A DNA stretch of 64,000 nt from Lysobacter enzymogenes (GTDB taxonomy: Bacteria; Pseudomonadota; Gammaproteobacteria; Xanthomonadales; Xanthomonadaceae), in contig NZ_FNOG01000008.1 in assembly GCF_900106525.1 (NCBI RefSeq), positions 257,330-321,329 on the forward strand, read 5' to 3'. Under the pieces are notes generated by a model. It made no database searches and was not told the DNA's origin. It worked only from the letters and a program-made list of their open reading frames with translations. Of this stretch, positions 1-11,156 are shown one piece after another (within the stretch, counting starts at the first letter, position 1; every line of letters begins with the position of its first letter). The position numbers and the translations under genes are program-made.

Positions 1-320
1 ATCAAAATGGATTCCGGCTTTCGCCGGAATGACGGGTTGGGGGTTGCGAGGTTTCTGGAAGCTACGGCGGAGCTACGCCGCTGCGGTTGGATTCCGGCTT
101 TCGCCGGAATGACTGGATTGGGAGCTTCGGGTCTTCGGGGGAGTTCGGCGGGGCTACGTCGCTGCGGTTGGTCGCGACTCGCGTCGCTCCTACAGGGGCT
201 CCGGCCGGCTACGTATCCGACTGTAGGAGCGGCGCGAGCCGCGACCACGACAACCCAGCCATGACGTAGTTGCGCACTTGCAGCCGCGACTCGCACCGCT
301 CCTGCAGCAAGACATCAAAC
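1..320. repeat. Intergenic palindromic repeat cluster (two REP families)
   Basis: No gene is visible in positions 1-351. Two copies of a hairpin repeat with core ATTCCGGCTTTCGCCGGAAT lie at about 10-33 and 90-113. Three copies of a second family, core GCGCCGCTCCTACAG or its complement, lie at about 171-196, 221-246 (opposite orientation) and 281-306. Both families recur in other intergenic gaps of the window, which marks them as dispersed REP-type elements. They lie downstream of the minus-strand ABC permease and might act as mRNA-end structures. Confidence 0.75.
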
Positions 321-351
321 CTGCCGCAGATTTCGCAGGGCGCCGCCCGCC

Positions 352-1160
352 TCAGCTGCGCAACCCCACACCGCGCTTGAGCAACCACAAGCCCAGCGAC
401 GACAGCGCCACCACGAAGGCCAGCATCAGCGCATACGCCACCCACAACGGCACGTCGCTGCTGCCGAGCAGGCCGTAGCGGAATGCGTTGACCATGTAGA
501 AGATCGGATTGGCGTGAGTCGCCGCTTCCGCCCACGCCGGCAGCAGCTTGACCGAATAGAACACGCCGCCAAGATACGTCAGCGGGGTCAGGATGAAGGT
601 CGGCACGATCGCCACGTCGTCGAACTTCTTCGCGTACACGGCGTTGATGAAGCCCGCCAGCGAGAAGATCGTCGCGCCCAGCAGCACGGTGGTGAAGGTC
701 ACCAGCGGGTGCGGGATGCGCACCTTGGTGAAGCACATCGCGATCAGCAGCACGATCGCGCCGACCATCAGCCCGCGCAGCACCGCGCCGGCGACGTAGC
801 CCCACAGGATCACCCAGTTCGGCATCGGGCTGACCAGCAGTTCCTCGACGTGGCGGCCGAACTTGGCGCCGAAGAAACTCGAGGAGATGTTGCCGTAGCT
901 GTTCTGGATCACGCTCATCATCACCAGGCCCGGGACGATGAACTCCATGTAGCTGTAGCCGCCCATGTCGCCGATGCGCGAGCCGATCAGGCCGCCGAAG
1001 ATCAGGAAGTACAAGGTCATGGTGATCGCCGGCGGCACCAGGGTCTGGCCCCAGATGCGCAGGATCCGCGTCACTTCGCGGCGCACGATGGTGCCCAGCG
1101 CCGTCAGGTTGCGGCGCGCGGGCGAAATCGCGGCGCTGTCGGCCGTTTGGATCTCGCTGC

Positions 1161-1164
<4 letters not shown>
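352..1164 (-). CDS. ABC-2 type transporter permease (YadH-like)
   Basis: This 270-residue inner-membrane protein is the permease half of a two-gene ABC exporter. It has about six hydrophobic segments and the typical ABC-2 pattern: a cytoplasmic N-terminus running into RREVTRILRIWGQTL, then a first membrane helix, and a conserved LTPLTYLGGVFYS segment in the C-terminal half. The start at 1164 was chosen because ATG overlaps the TGA of the upstream ATPase gene by four bases (ATGA), a sign of translational coupling; the frame stays open further upstream, but there it overlaps the ATPase gene. The family resembles E. coli YadH. The substrate is unknown. Confidence 0.9.
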
Positions 1165-2174
<1,010 letters not shown>

Positions 2175-2408
2175 TGCGGGAGGGTCTCGGTCGCTGGCCG
2201 CGGGCCTCGCGGCGAATGGCTTAGTATAGGCCGCCCCGTGGCGCCACCCCGGCCACAGACTGTTGCGGACCGCGCCATTTCGACGGCCGCGCGCAGCCCG
2301 GACCGGCCGGAGTTTGCGCCGCCGGTCGCTTCGCCCGCCTCGCGGCGCGGCGTCCCTGCCCCCTTTCGCACCCGGCCGCGGCCGGACGCCCATCGAGAAC
2401 TCCGTCGC

Positions 2409-3155
2409 ATGAAGCAATTCCCGCTCAAGCTCGTCTCGCGCCGCATGCTCGCGCCGACCGTGGGCCACTACGTGTTCCAGCGCGGCGATGGCGAGCCGCT
2501 GGACTACATCCCCGGACAATTCATCCAGGTCCACTTCCAGTACGCCGACGGCACCGCGACCAAGCGCAGCTATTCGCTGGCCACCATCCACGACCACGCG
2601 CTGGGCCCGGGCGAGGCGGTGGAGATCGCGGTCAGCTACGTGCCCGGCGGCGCCGCCACCGCGCTGTTCGAAGGCTTGGGCGAGGGCGACGCGGTCCAGG
2701 CCAGCGGCCCGTTCGGGCGCTTCTGCCTGATGCCGGCCGACGCCAACCGCCGCTACCTGCTGATCGCCACCGGCACCGGCGTCACCCCGTACCGGGCGAT
2801 GCTGCCGCAGCTGGAACGGCAGATCCGCGAACGCGGCATCGAGGTGGTGCTGCTGTTCGGCGCGCGCACCCCGGCCGAGCTGCTGTACGGCGACGAGTTC
2901 CGCGCCTTCGCCGATCGCGTGCCGGGCTTCCGCTTCGTGCCGTGCTTCTCGCGCGAACTGCCGGCCGAGCCGCATGCGGACGTGCGCCACGGCTATGTGC
3001 AGCAGTTCCTGGCCGAGTTCGCGCCGGACGCGGCCGGCGACATCGCCTATCTGTGCGGCAACCCGAACATGGTCGATGCCTGTTTCGAGGCGTTGAAGGA
3101 ATACGGGCTGGCGGTGCCGCAGATCCGGCGGGAGAAGTACGTTTCGTCGAAGTGA
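2409..3155 (+). CDS. fpr: Ferredoxin--NADP(H) reductase
   Basis: This 248-residue FAD enzyme transfers electrons between NADPH and ferredoxin or flavodoxin in the cytoplasm. Visible family signatures are the FAD-binding RSYS at residues 53-56, the NADP-binding GTGVTP near 121-126, YLCGNPNMV in the nicotinamide region and the C-terminal REKYVSSK. The length matches the bacterial subclass of FNR (about 250-260 residues). ATG at 2409 is used because the family begins near this point and the frame upstream shows no FNR sequence. It is divergent from the ABC exporter genes, separated by a 234-bp region that must hold both promoters. Confidence 0.93.
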   Translation: MKQFPLKLVSRRMLAPTVGHYVFQRGDGEPLDYIPGQFIQVHFQYADGTATKRSYSLATIHDHALGPGEAVEIAVSYVPGGAATALFEGLGEGDAVQASGPFGRFCLMPADANRRYLLIATGTGVTPYRAMLPQLERQIRERGIEVVLLFGARTPAELLYGDEFRAFADRVPGFRFVPCFSRELPAEPHADVRHGYVQQFLAEFAPDAAGDIAYLCGNPNMVDACFEALKEYGLAVPQIRREKYVSSK

Positions 3156-3187
3156 TCGGTAGGGCGCGGCGGCGGGTACTAGAGCGT

Positions 3188-3261
3188 CGGGCCTGAAGGC
3201 CCTCCCACAACAGCCGATGCTGCGCGGCATCGCGGCGGTTGTGGGAGGGCCTTCAGGCCCG
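3188..3261. repeat. Long inverted repeat (REP family B)
   Basis: Two 24-base arms (about 3188-3211 and 3238-3261) containing AGGGCCTTCAGGCCC are near-perfect inverted copies around a 26-base loop. A relative of the same family forms a similar hairpin at 16895-16985. It lies between fpr and the following hydrolase gene, so it could also act as a transcript-end structure for fpr, but there is no T-tract. Confidence 0.75.
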
Positions 3262-3395
3262 ATGCTTTTGGCTCAGCCGCTGCGCGGGCGGAAGAGCCGG
3301 CGGAAAGATCTTCGCGCCGGGTGGTCACATTCTTCCCGCCACCGTGGTCTGTCATTCTTGCAGGCGCAACCGCCCTGGCGACGAGATCACGGAAC

Positions 3396-4937
3396 ATGCC
3401 CATCGATTGGAAGCACCCCCGGCCGCGCTGCGCGGCCATCGCGCTGGCCGCCGCGCTCGCGGCCCTGACCCTGGCCGGCTGCGGCCGCGGCGCGGACGTC
3501 GCTGGTGCCGATGGCGGCGCGGTCAAGCGCCGCTACGGCGCGATCGCGTTCGAGCCGTGCACCCTGGCCTCGCCGTTCGCCACCGGCACCATCCCGGCCC
3601 AGTGCGCGCGCTTCAAGGTGCCGGAAAACCACGCCGAGCCGAACGGCCGCAAGATCGAACTCAACCTCGCCTGGCTGCCGGCCACCGACAGCAGCGCGGC
3701 CGAGGACGACCCGGTGTTCTTCCTCGCCGGCGGCCCGGGCCAGGCCGCGACCTCGTCGTGGCCGCTGGTCGACGCGGCGTTCCGCGACGTGCGCAAGCGC
3801 CGCAACATCGTGTTGGTCGACCAGCGCGGCACCGGCAAGTCGGCGCCGCTGACCTGCACCGAGGCCGTGCCGCAGGACGACGACGGCGGCGACGAAGCCG
3901 CGCAGTTGGCCGCTTCGGTCGACGCCGTGCGCCGCTGCGCGCAGGGGCTGAAGGTCGACGCGCGCTACTTCACCACCACCGACGCCATCGCCGACCTCGA
4001 CGCGGTGCGCGCGGCGATCGGCGCGGCCAAGGTCGATCTGGTCGGCGTGTCCTACGGCACCCGCGTGGCCCAGCAATACGCCGGGCGTTATCCACAGCGC
4101 ACCCGCGCCGTGGTGCTCGACGGCGTCGCCCCGAACGAACTGGTGCTCGGCAGCGAACACGCGCGCAACCTCGATGCCGCGCTGGCCCAGCAGTTCAAGC
4201 TGTGCCAGCAGACGCCGGCGTGCCGCGCGCGCTTCGGCGCCGACCCGCGCGAGCAGCTGCGCCAGCTGATGGCGCGGCTGCAGGCGCAGCCGGTCGAAGT
4301 CGACTACCGCGACCCGTCCACCGGCGAGCCGCGCCGCGAGCGCGTCACCGCCGGCCACGTGGCGATGCTCACGCGCATGTTCTCCTACCAGCCCGAGGCC
4401 GCTTCGCTGCTGCCGCTGGTGCTGTCGGAGGCCGACCAGGGCCGCTACGCGCCGCTGCTGGCGCTGTCGAAGATGATCGGCGGCCAGCTCAGCGAAGAGC
4501 TCAACTACGGCATGCAGCTGTCGGTGACCTGCGCCGAGGATGCCGACCTCTTCGTTGCCGATCCGGCCGACAAGGACACCGTGCTCGGCAACGCCATGAC
4601 CGACGCGCTCAAGGCGCAATGCGCGGTCTGGCCGACCGGGACGCGGCCGAAGGATTTCCACCAGCCGCTGCGTTCGAACCTGCCGGTGCTGCTGCTGTCG
4701 GGCGAGCTCGATCCGGTGACCCCGCCGCGCTATGGCGAACAAGTGCTGAAGAACCTGCCCAACGGCCGCCACCTGGTGCTGCGCGGCCAGGGCCACGGCG
4801 CGCTGCGCGTGGGCTGCACGCCCAAGCTGCTGGGCCAGTTCCTGGAGAGCGGCGACGCCAAGGCGCTCGATGCGCGCTGCCTGGATGCGTTGGGCTACGT
4901 GCCGCCGTTCGTTTCGTTCACGGGGTGGGAGCCGTAG
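3396..4937 (+). CDS. Alpha/beta-hydrolase lipoprotein, tripeptidyl-aminopeptidase-like
   Basis: This 513-residue protein has a lipoprotein signal peptide ending in the lipobox LAGC (Cys29), so it is probably membrane-anchored in the periplasm. The alpha/beta-hydrolase core shows the oxyanion segment FFLAGGPGQAAT, nucleophile motif GVSYG (Ser219), acid in GELDPVTPP (Asp439) and histidine in GQGHGAL (His467). This domain order (hydrolase fold plus a C-terminal TAP-like domain) is that of the SlpD/SlpE and tripeptidyl aminopeptidase family, which releases short peptides from N-termini. ATG at 3396 gives a clean signal peptide. It is followed after 143 bp by an ABC exporter. The exact substrate is unknown. 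Confidence 0.85.
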   Translation: MPIDWKHPRPRCAAIALAAALAALTLAGCGRGADVAGADGGAVKRRYGAIAFEPCTLASPFATGTIPAQCARFKVPENHAEPNGRKIELNLAWLPATDSSAAEDDPVFFLAGGPGQAATSSWPLVDAAFRDVRKRRNIVLVDQRGTGKSAPLTCTEAVPQDDDGGDEAAQLAASVDAVRRCAQGLKVDARYFTTTDAIADLDAVRAAIGAAKVDLVGVSYGTRVAQQYAGRYPQRTRAVVLDGVAPNELVLGSEHARNLDAALAQQFKLCQQTPACRARFGADPREQLRQLMARLQAQPVEVDYRDPSTGEPRRERVTAGHVAMLTRMFSYQPEAASLLPLVLSEADQGRYAPLLALSKMIGGQLSEELNYGMQLSVTCAEDADLFVADPADKDTVLGNAMTDALKAQCAVWPTGTRPKDFHQPLRSNLPVLLLSGELDPVTPPRYGEQVLKNLPNGRHLVLRGQGHGALRVGCTPKLLGQFLESGDAKALDARCLDALGYVPPFVSFTGWEP

Positions 4938-5080
4938 GCGACGGAACCGGGCCACGGGGAACAGGGAGCCGATAGCCGCGCGAGTCTCGCGCCCGCTGTC
5001 GATCCCCTCGCCGCGCGATGCGCGCCCCCGTCGCCCTTTCCGATCCTCGACGTCCCATTCCCCATTGCCGAGCCACGACC

Positions 5081-5823
<743 letters not shown>

Positions 5824-5827
<4 letters not shown>

Positions 5828-7011
5828 AAGTCAATCCGTTCGCCGCATTCTGGTCGGTCGTGCGCAAGGAACTGCGCGACATCTCGCGCGACCGCCGTAC
5901 TCTCGCCATCACCTTGCTGATGGGCCCGCTGCTGTATCCGCTGCTGATGCTGGGCATGGGCTCGCTGGCCGAGAACCGCGCCCGCACCCAGCTCGACAGC
6001 GTGCTCAAGGTGCCGGTGGTCGGCGCCGAGCGCGCGCCCAACCTGGTCAAGTTCCTCGCCACCCAGAACATCGTCGCGGTGCCCGCGCCGAAGGACCTGG
6101 ACGCAGCGGTGCAGAACCAGGAGCACGACGTCGGCCTGATCGTCTCGGCCGACTTCGGCAAGGACTGGAAGGCCGGGCAGCCGGCGCTGGTGGAGATCGT
6201 GCAGGACAGCACCCGCCGCGACGCCGACATCCCGGCGCGGCGCCTGCACGCGGCGCTGGAGGGCTACAGCCGCCAGGTCGGCGCGCTGCGGCTGCTGGCG
6301 CGCGGGATCGCCGCCAGCGTGATCCAGCCGGTCAACGTCGCCGACCGCGACGTCGCCACCGCCGAGGCCAAGCGCGGCCTGATCCTGTCGGCGCTGCTGC
6401 CGTACCTGCTGATCATGACCTCGTTCGCCGGCGGCGCGTTCCTGATCATCGACGCCACCGCCGGCGAGCGCGAACGGCAATCGCTGGAACCGCTGCTGGC
6501 CACGCCGGCGCCGCGCGCGGCCATCGTCAGCGGCAAGATCGCCGCGGCCTGCGTACTCGGCTTGTTCTCGCTGCTGCTGACTCTGCTCGCGTTCAAGCTC
6601 AGCGCGCAGATGAGCAGCGGAGTGGGGCGCATGCTCGATGTCAGCCTGTACGCGATCGGCAAGATGCTGCTGATCCTGCTGCCGATGTCGTTCATCGGCA
6701 CCGCGCTGCTGACGTATCTCTCGGCCGCGGCCAAGAGCCTGAAGGAAGCGCAGAGCCACGTGACCTGGCTGATGCTGCTGCCGCTGCTGCCGACCTTCGT
6801 GCTGATGGTCAACCCGCTCAAGACCCAGCTGTGGCAGTTCGCGGTGCCGTTCCTGGCGCAGAACCAGCTGCTGCTGAAAGTGATCCGCGGCGAAGCGATC
6901 AGCGGCCAGACCTGGGCGATGTACCTGGCCTGCGGCTTCGGCCTGGCGGCATTGCTGTGGGTCGCCGCGGTGCGGCGCTACAACAACGAACGGCTGGCGA
7001 TTTCGGGCTGA
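5824..7011 (+). CDS. ABC-2 type permease (NatB-like)
   Basis: This 395-residue inner-membrane permease is the partner of the preceding ATPase. An N-terminal segment (KELRDISRDRRTL, then a helix) is followed by a large extracytoplasmic domain of about 150 residues and a C-terminal block of five to six helices. The motif ATAGERERQSLEPLLATPAPR between helices is the signature of NatB/YhaP-type permeases. Start ATG 5824 overlaps the ATPase stop. A bidirectional terminator at 7248-7278 ends the unit. Confidence 0.9.
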
Positions 7012-7030
7012 TCCGAACCGGCTGCCCCTG

Positions 7031-7180
7031 TGTAGGAGCGGCGCGAGCCGCGACTGCGGGGTAGCCGGTTGCGTCGCAGCTGCGGTTTCGCGGTCGCAGC
7101 TTGCGCAGCTCCTACAGTCGGCTGTCGGCACTATGCGCAGGTCGGGGAGCTCCCTGTAGGAGCGGCGCGAGCCGCGACCG
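7031..7180. repeat. REP family A copies
   Basis: The 294-bp gap between the natB-like gene and the TonB-domain gene holds two copies of the GCGCCGCTCCTACAG family (complement strand, about 7031-7056 and 7154-7180), plus a half copy near 7101-7118. No gene is visible in this gap. Confidence 0.7.
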
Positions 7181-7247
7181 CGACACCCCGCTTACGACGC
7201 AACTGAGATGTCGCAGCCGCACACACGACATCTGCGATATCCACAAA

Positions 7248-7278
7248 GAAAAAGCCCGGCTCGCGCCGGGCTTTTTCG
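7248..7278. terminator. Bidirectional rho-independent terminator
   Basis: The stem AAAGCCCGGC (7251-7260) pairs with GCCGGGCTTT (7265-7274) around a 4-base loop, with A-rich sequence before and T-rich sequence after it. It serves both the plus-strand ABC operon and the minus-strand TonB-domain gene whose stop is at 7306. Confidence 0.85.
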
Positions 7279-7305
7279 TTCAACCGGATCTTCGTTCCGC
7301 GACGA

Positions 7306-8343
7306 TCAACCGCCCGGATTGAACCCGATCGTGCGGCGCGTGGTGACCGGCGCGGGCACCGGCTGGAAGCGCCACTTGCGCACCGCGTTGACCGCTTCGC
7401 GGTCGAACACGCGCGGCGGGTTGGCGCGGACCACGCGCGCGGCGGTGACCGAGCCGTCGGTGCCGACGGTGAACTCGACCTGGACCTCGCCGGACGTGCC
7501 GGCGCGCAGCGCGTCGGGCGGGTAGCGCGGGGCCGGCGTGGACACCGCGCGCAGGTCGCTGGCGGCGGCGGCCGGTGCGCTCGGCGCGGTCGGCGTCGGG
7601 GCCGGACGTTCCGGTGCGGCGGCGGTCGGCGCCGGACGCTGCTCGGCGGCGCGCTGTTCGGCGGCGCGTTGCTCGGCCGCGCGCGTCGCGGCCTGGCGTT
7701 CGGCCGCCTGCTGCGCGGCCAGTTGCTGCGCGGCCTGCTGCTGCTGTTGCTGCTGCTGAGCCAGGCGCTGCTTTTCCAGCTCGGCCTGCTTGCGCACCTG
7801 GTCCTCGGCGGTGAGCTTTTCCTGTTCGGCGCGCTTGGTCACCGCCTGCTGGGCGCTGGCGATGGCGGCCTTGAGCCGGGCCATGGCCGGGTGCTGCGGG
7901 TCGGCGCGTTCGATCAACGCCGACAGGCGCTGGGCTTCGCTGAAATCCTCGCGGCCGATGCTCTGCTCGGTGGCGATCACCGTCATCGGCAGCAGGTCGG
8001 TCAACGCGCTGGAGGCGACCGCATCGGCCGGCGCCTTCTCGCGCAGGGCCAGGTAGTACTCCACGGCGTTGTCTTCGGCCGGCGCGTACAGGCGGTTTTC
8101 CGCATACGCCTTGCGCGCGGCCTCGCGCAGTTGCTCCACGCTCAGGGCCGAGACCTTGGCCGAGACCGCGTTGCCGGCGTTCGCCGCCGGCGCGCTCGCG
8201 CTGGGCGCGGCCTGCTCCGGCGCGGCCGGCGCGGCTTCTTCTTTCTTACCGCAGGCCGCCAGCGCGCATCCGAGCGCGAACACGGCGGAAACCTGCTTGA
8301 CAGCGGACAGCCGGCTGCAATGCCGGTCGTTATTGGCGATCAT
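7306..8343 (-). CDS. TonB C-terminal domain lipoprotein
   Basis: This 345-residue protein begins with a lipoprotein signal ending in LAAC followed by Gly. Residues ~40-130 are an Ala-rich helical region. Residues ~170-235 are a Q/A/E-rich coiled-coil-like stretch (a run of eight glutamines, repeated AAEQR units). A Pro-rich linker follows, and the last ~85 residues form a TonB-type domain (RYPPDALRAGTSGEVQVEF, then AVNAVRKWRFQPVP). TonB proteins normally use an N-terminal transmembrane anchor; a lipid anchor is unusual. It could be an outer-membrane-tethered TonB-like or TolA-like envelope protein rather than a genuine energy transducer. Single gene, with a terminator just downstream. Confidence 0.82.
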   Translation of the reverse strand: MIANNDRHCSRLSAVKQVSAVFALGCALAACGKKEEAAPAAPEQAAPSASAPAANAGNAVSAKVSALSVEQLREAARKAYAENRLYAPAEDNAVEYYLALREKAPADAVASSALTDLLPMTVIATEQSIGREDFSEAQRLSALIERADPQHPAMARLKAAIASAQQAVTKRAEQEKLTAEDQVRKQAELEKQRLAQQQQQQQQAAQQLAAQQAAERQAATRAAEQRAAEQRAAEQRPAPTAAAPERPAPTPTAPSAPAAAASDLRAVSTPAPRYPPDALRAGTSGEVQVEFTVGTDGSVTAARVVRANPPRVFDREAVNAVRKWRFQPVPAPVTTRRTIGFNPGG

Positions 8344-8749
8344 CGATAAAAGCTCCCCTGAAGTACGCGAGTCCCCGTCCGATACGGGGCCGGGCGCACG
8401 CCGGATAGAACGCGCTAGCGAGCCGCGTTTGTCAAGCGTTCAGGTTGCGACGGGCCCCCGCGATGGGCGTCAGACCCCGAGTGTGCCATCCATCGCGGGC
8501 CGCACCGATACCGGGTGTGTCGGTTCGCAGCGGCGCCCGCGACCGCCGCCACAGTTTGCGTGCGCCGGACGCGACCGCCGGCGGCCCCCGTGCGCCGGCG
8601 AACGCACGCGCCGACGAGCCCGCGCCGGGTCGCACCGAACCGGTGCCGAACGCGTGCCAACCCGAGGCCGGGCCCGCACCGGGCTGGCCGAACCCGCGCC
8701 GCCCTGCACTAGAATCGCCGCACCACGGGCAGGAAGCAGGAGCGGGAAC
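8344..8749. other. Divergent intergenic region, no gene
   Basis: These 406 bp separate the minus-strand TonB-domain gene from the plus-strand SPFH gene and must contain both promoters. The sequence is very GC-rich. I see no coding frame with family resemblance, no repeat of the families found elsewhere and no convincing -35/-10 pair. An AGGAAGCAGGAG stretch at 8731-8742 supplies the ribosome-binding site of the SPFH gene. Confidence 0.5.
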
Positions 8750-9811
8750 ATGAGCATTCTGGGTTTCATCAAGGGCGAGCTGCTGGAAGTCATCGAGTGG
8801 ACCGACGACTCGCGCGACACCCTCTCCTATCGCTTTCCCGACGACGACAAGGAGATCAAGAACGGCGCGCAGCTGATCGTGCGCGAGTCGCAGCAGGTCC
8901 AGTTCGTCGCCGCCGGCCAATACGCCGACCTGTTCGGCCCGGGCAAGCACACGCTCAAGACCGAGAACATCCCGGTCCTGTCGACCATCCTGGGCTGGAA
9001 GTACGGCTTCCAGTCGCCGTTCAAGTGCGACGTCTACTTCCTCAACACCCGGCTGTTCACCGGCAACAAGTGGGGCACGGCCAACCCGGTGATGATGCGC
9101 GACGCCGACTTCGGCGTGGTTCGCCTGCGCGCGTTCGGCACCTACGATTTCCGCATCGTCGACCCGCCCAAGTTCCTCAAGGAAGTGGCCGGCACCGACC
9201 AGAATTTCCGCCTCGACGAGTTCGCCGACACCATGCGTTCGCGCATCGTCAGCGTGTTCACCGAAGCGCTCGCCAGCGCCAAGGTGCCGGCGCTGGACGT
9301 GGCCTCGCGCTACACCGAGCTGGGCGAGGCGCTGCTGCCGCTGATCAACCCGGCGATGACTTCCAAGTACGGCATCGAGATCGCCTCGTTCGTGCTGGAG
9401 AACGTGTCGGTGCCACCGGAAGTGGAGAAGGCCATCGACGCGCGTTCGAGCATGAGCGCGGTCGGCAACCTCAACGACTACGTCAAGTTCCAGATGGGCA
9501 GCGCGATGGGCCAGGGCGGCGACGCCTCGGCCGCGGTGCCGGCGCAGATGGCGATGGGCTTCGGCATCGCCCAGGAAATGATGCGCGGCATGCAGGGCGC
9601 GCCGCAGGGCAACGCCGCGGCCGCGCCGGCGGCGGACGCCGCGCCCGCCGGCGGGCTCGAAGTGCTCACCCCCGAACAGGCCGCGACCGCGCTCGGCGTG
9701 TCGGTCGAGGACGTGATGGCGGCGATCGCCGCCGGCGACCTCAAGGCGCGCAAGATCGGCAACGCCACCCGCATCGCCAAGAGCGCACTCGAAGAATTCC
9801 TGCGCGGCTGA
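8750..9811 (+). CDS. SPFH-domain protein with C-terminal excisionase-like HTH
   Basis: This 353-residue protein belongs to the bacterial SPFH/virion-core-like family (YdjI-type). Residues 1-~250 hold the SPFH-type domain (MSILGFIKGELLEVIEW start, QFVAAGQYADLFGPGKHTL). A Met/Gly/Ala-rich linker follows. The last ~50 residues (LTPEQAATALGVSVEDVMAA, then ARKIGNATRIAKSALEEFL) look like the helix-turn-helix of MerR/excisionase-type proteins. SPFH proteins scaffold membranes; a DNA-binding-like tail is unexpected and may instead bind protein. ATG 8750 follows a strong AGGAG site. The stop overlaps the next start (TGATG), so the two proteins are probably made together. Confidence 0.82.
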   Translation: MSILGFIKGELLEVIEWTDDSRDTLSYRFPDDDKEIKNGAQLIVRESQQVQFVAAGQYADLFGPGKHTLKTENIPVLSTILGWKYGFQSPFKCDVYFLNTRLFTGNKWGTANPVMMRDADFGVVRLRAFGTYDFRIVDPPKFLKEVAGTDQNFRLDEFADTMRSRIVSVFTEALASAKVPALDVASRYTELGEALLPLINPAMTSKYGIEIASFVLENVSVPPEVEKAIDARSSMSAVGNLNDYVKFQMGSAMGQGGDASAAVPAQMAMGFGIAQEMMRGMQGAPQGNAAAAPAADAAPAGGLEVLTPEQAATALGVSVEDVMAAIAAGDLKARKIGNATRIAKSALEEFLRG

Positions 9812-11154
9812 TGGATAACGCTACCGTCGGAAAGCATCCCTGCCCGGAGTGCGGCGGGGATCTGCAATGGAATGCGGGCAAGCAGGCGCTGGCCTGCCCG
9901 TACTGCGGCACCGTGGTGCCGTTGGCGTCGGCGCCCGCGGGCGCGGGCGACGGCAGCGCGCAGATCGTCGAGCACGATCTGGAGGAAGCGCTGGCGCGGA
10001 TACCGCCCGAGCTGCCCGAGCCACGCGCGCAGGGCGCCGCCGCGAACGGCGCGCAAGACCCTGAGCTGGCCGCGGTCCACGCCACCATCGAGCGGCTGGC
10101 GCGCTCGCCCGGCGGCGCGCCGGGCACCGCCACCAGTTGGAGCGTGTCGGCGCGCGGCCAGGACGGCGAGTTCGAGCTCAAGGGCTCGCAGAACGGCCAC
10201 GCGCTCGAATTGCTGCGCAGCATGGCCGCGACCCCGGCGGAGCAACGCGGCTACGGCGCGCAGCGGCGCGAGGTGCAATGCCAGAGCTGCCACGCGATCT
10301 CGGTGTTCGTCGACGGCAAAGTCGCCGACCGCTGCGAGTTCTGCGGCTCGCCGTCGATCATCGATCACGAATCGCTGGGCGATGCGATCACCCCGGAAAG
10401 CCTGCTGCCGTTCAAGATCAGCGACGGCCAGGTGCGCGACGCGATCCGCAAGTGGTACGGCAGCCGCTGGTTCGCGCCGAACCGGCTCAAGACCGCGGCG
10501 CTGACCGACACCCTCAAGGGCGTGTACCTGCCGTACTGGACTTTCGACGCCGACGTGTCCGCGCGCTGGAGCGCCGAGGCCGGCCACTACTACTACGTCA
10601 CCGAGAGCTACACCGAGAACGGCCAGCGCAAGACCCGCGAAGTGCAGAAGATCCGCTGGGAACCGGCCTCCGGCTCGCTGCAGCTGTTCTTCAACGACGA
10701 GCTGGTGCCCGGCACGGTCGGCGTGCATGCCGACCTGCTGCAGAAGATCGGCGAGTTCCCCACCACCACCGACCTCAAGCCGTACTCGCCCGAGTTCGTG
10801 CGCGGCTGGACCGTGGAGCGTTACCAGGTGGACCTGCGCCAGGCCGCCCAGCGCGGCGAGGCGCAGATGCGCGAACGCACCCGCGCGGCCTGCTCGGCGG
10901 AAGTGCCCGGCGACACCCAGCGCAACCTGCAGGTCGACGCCACGCTCAGCCGCCGCACCTTCAAGCACGTACTGGTGCCGGTGTGGCTGGTCAGCTACAC
11001 CTACGGCTCGCGCAGCTACCAGGTGCTGGCCAACGGCTACACCGGCGCGCTGGCCGGCGAGCGGCCCTACAGCTGGGTCAAGATCTTCTTCGCCGCGCTG
11101 GCGGCGGCGCTCGCGTTGCTGGTGCTGCTGGCGGTGTTCGGCGCGCTGCGCTGA
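9811..11154 (+). CDS. Zinc-ribbon membrane protein, partner of the SPFH protein
   Basis: This 447-residue protein has two zinc ribbons: CPEC/CPYC (Cys11, 14, 29, 32) and CQSC/CEFC (Cys157, 160, 175, 178). A soluble region of about 230 residues follows (YLPYWTFDADVSARW, then RTFKHVLVPVWLVSYTYGSR), and the protein ends in one hydrophobic helix (FFAALAAALALLVLLAVF) that would anchor the C-terminus in the membrane. Proteins of this type are often labelled as primosomal protein N'-like helicases because of the zinc ribbons, but no helicase motif is present here. Start ATG 9811 overlaps the SPFH stop by one base. Function unknown; a membrane-associated complex with the SPFH protein is an inference from coupling. 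Confidence 0.8.
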   Translation: MDNATVGKHPCPECGGDLQWNAGKQALACPYCGTVVPLASAPAGAGDGSAQIVEHDLEEALARIPPELPEPRAQGAAANGAQDPELAAVHATIERLARSPGGAPGTATSWSVSARGQDGEFELKGSQNGHALELLRSMAATPAEQRGYGAQRREVQCQSCHAISVFVDGKVADRCEFCGSPSIIDHESLGDAITPESLLPFKISDGQVRDAIRKWYGSRWFAPNRLKTAALTDTLKGVYLPYWTFDADVSARWSAEAGHYYYVTESYTENGQRKTREVQKIRWEPASGSLQLFFNDELVPGTVGVHADLLQKIGEFPTTTDLKPYSPEFVRGWTVERYQVDLRQAAQRGEAQMRERTRAACSAEVPGDTQRNLQVDATLSRRTFKHVLVPVWLVSYTYGSRSYQVLANGYTGALAGERPYSWVKIFFAALAAALALLVLLAVFGALR

Positions 11155-11156
11155 AC

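Noticed and set aside
9811-11154. Helicase/primosomal protein N' assignment for the zinc-ribbon gene
   Set aside because: Only zinc ribbons are shared with PriA; no Walker A or DEAD/DEAH motif is present.
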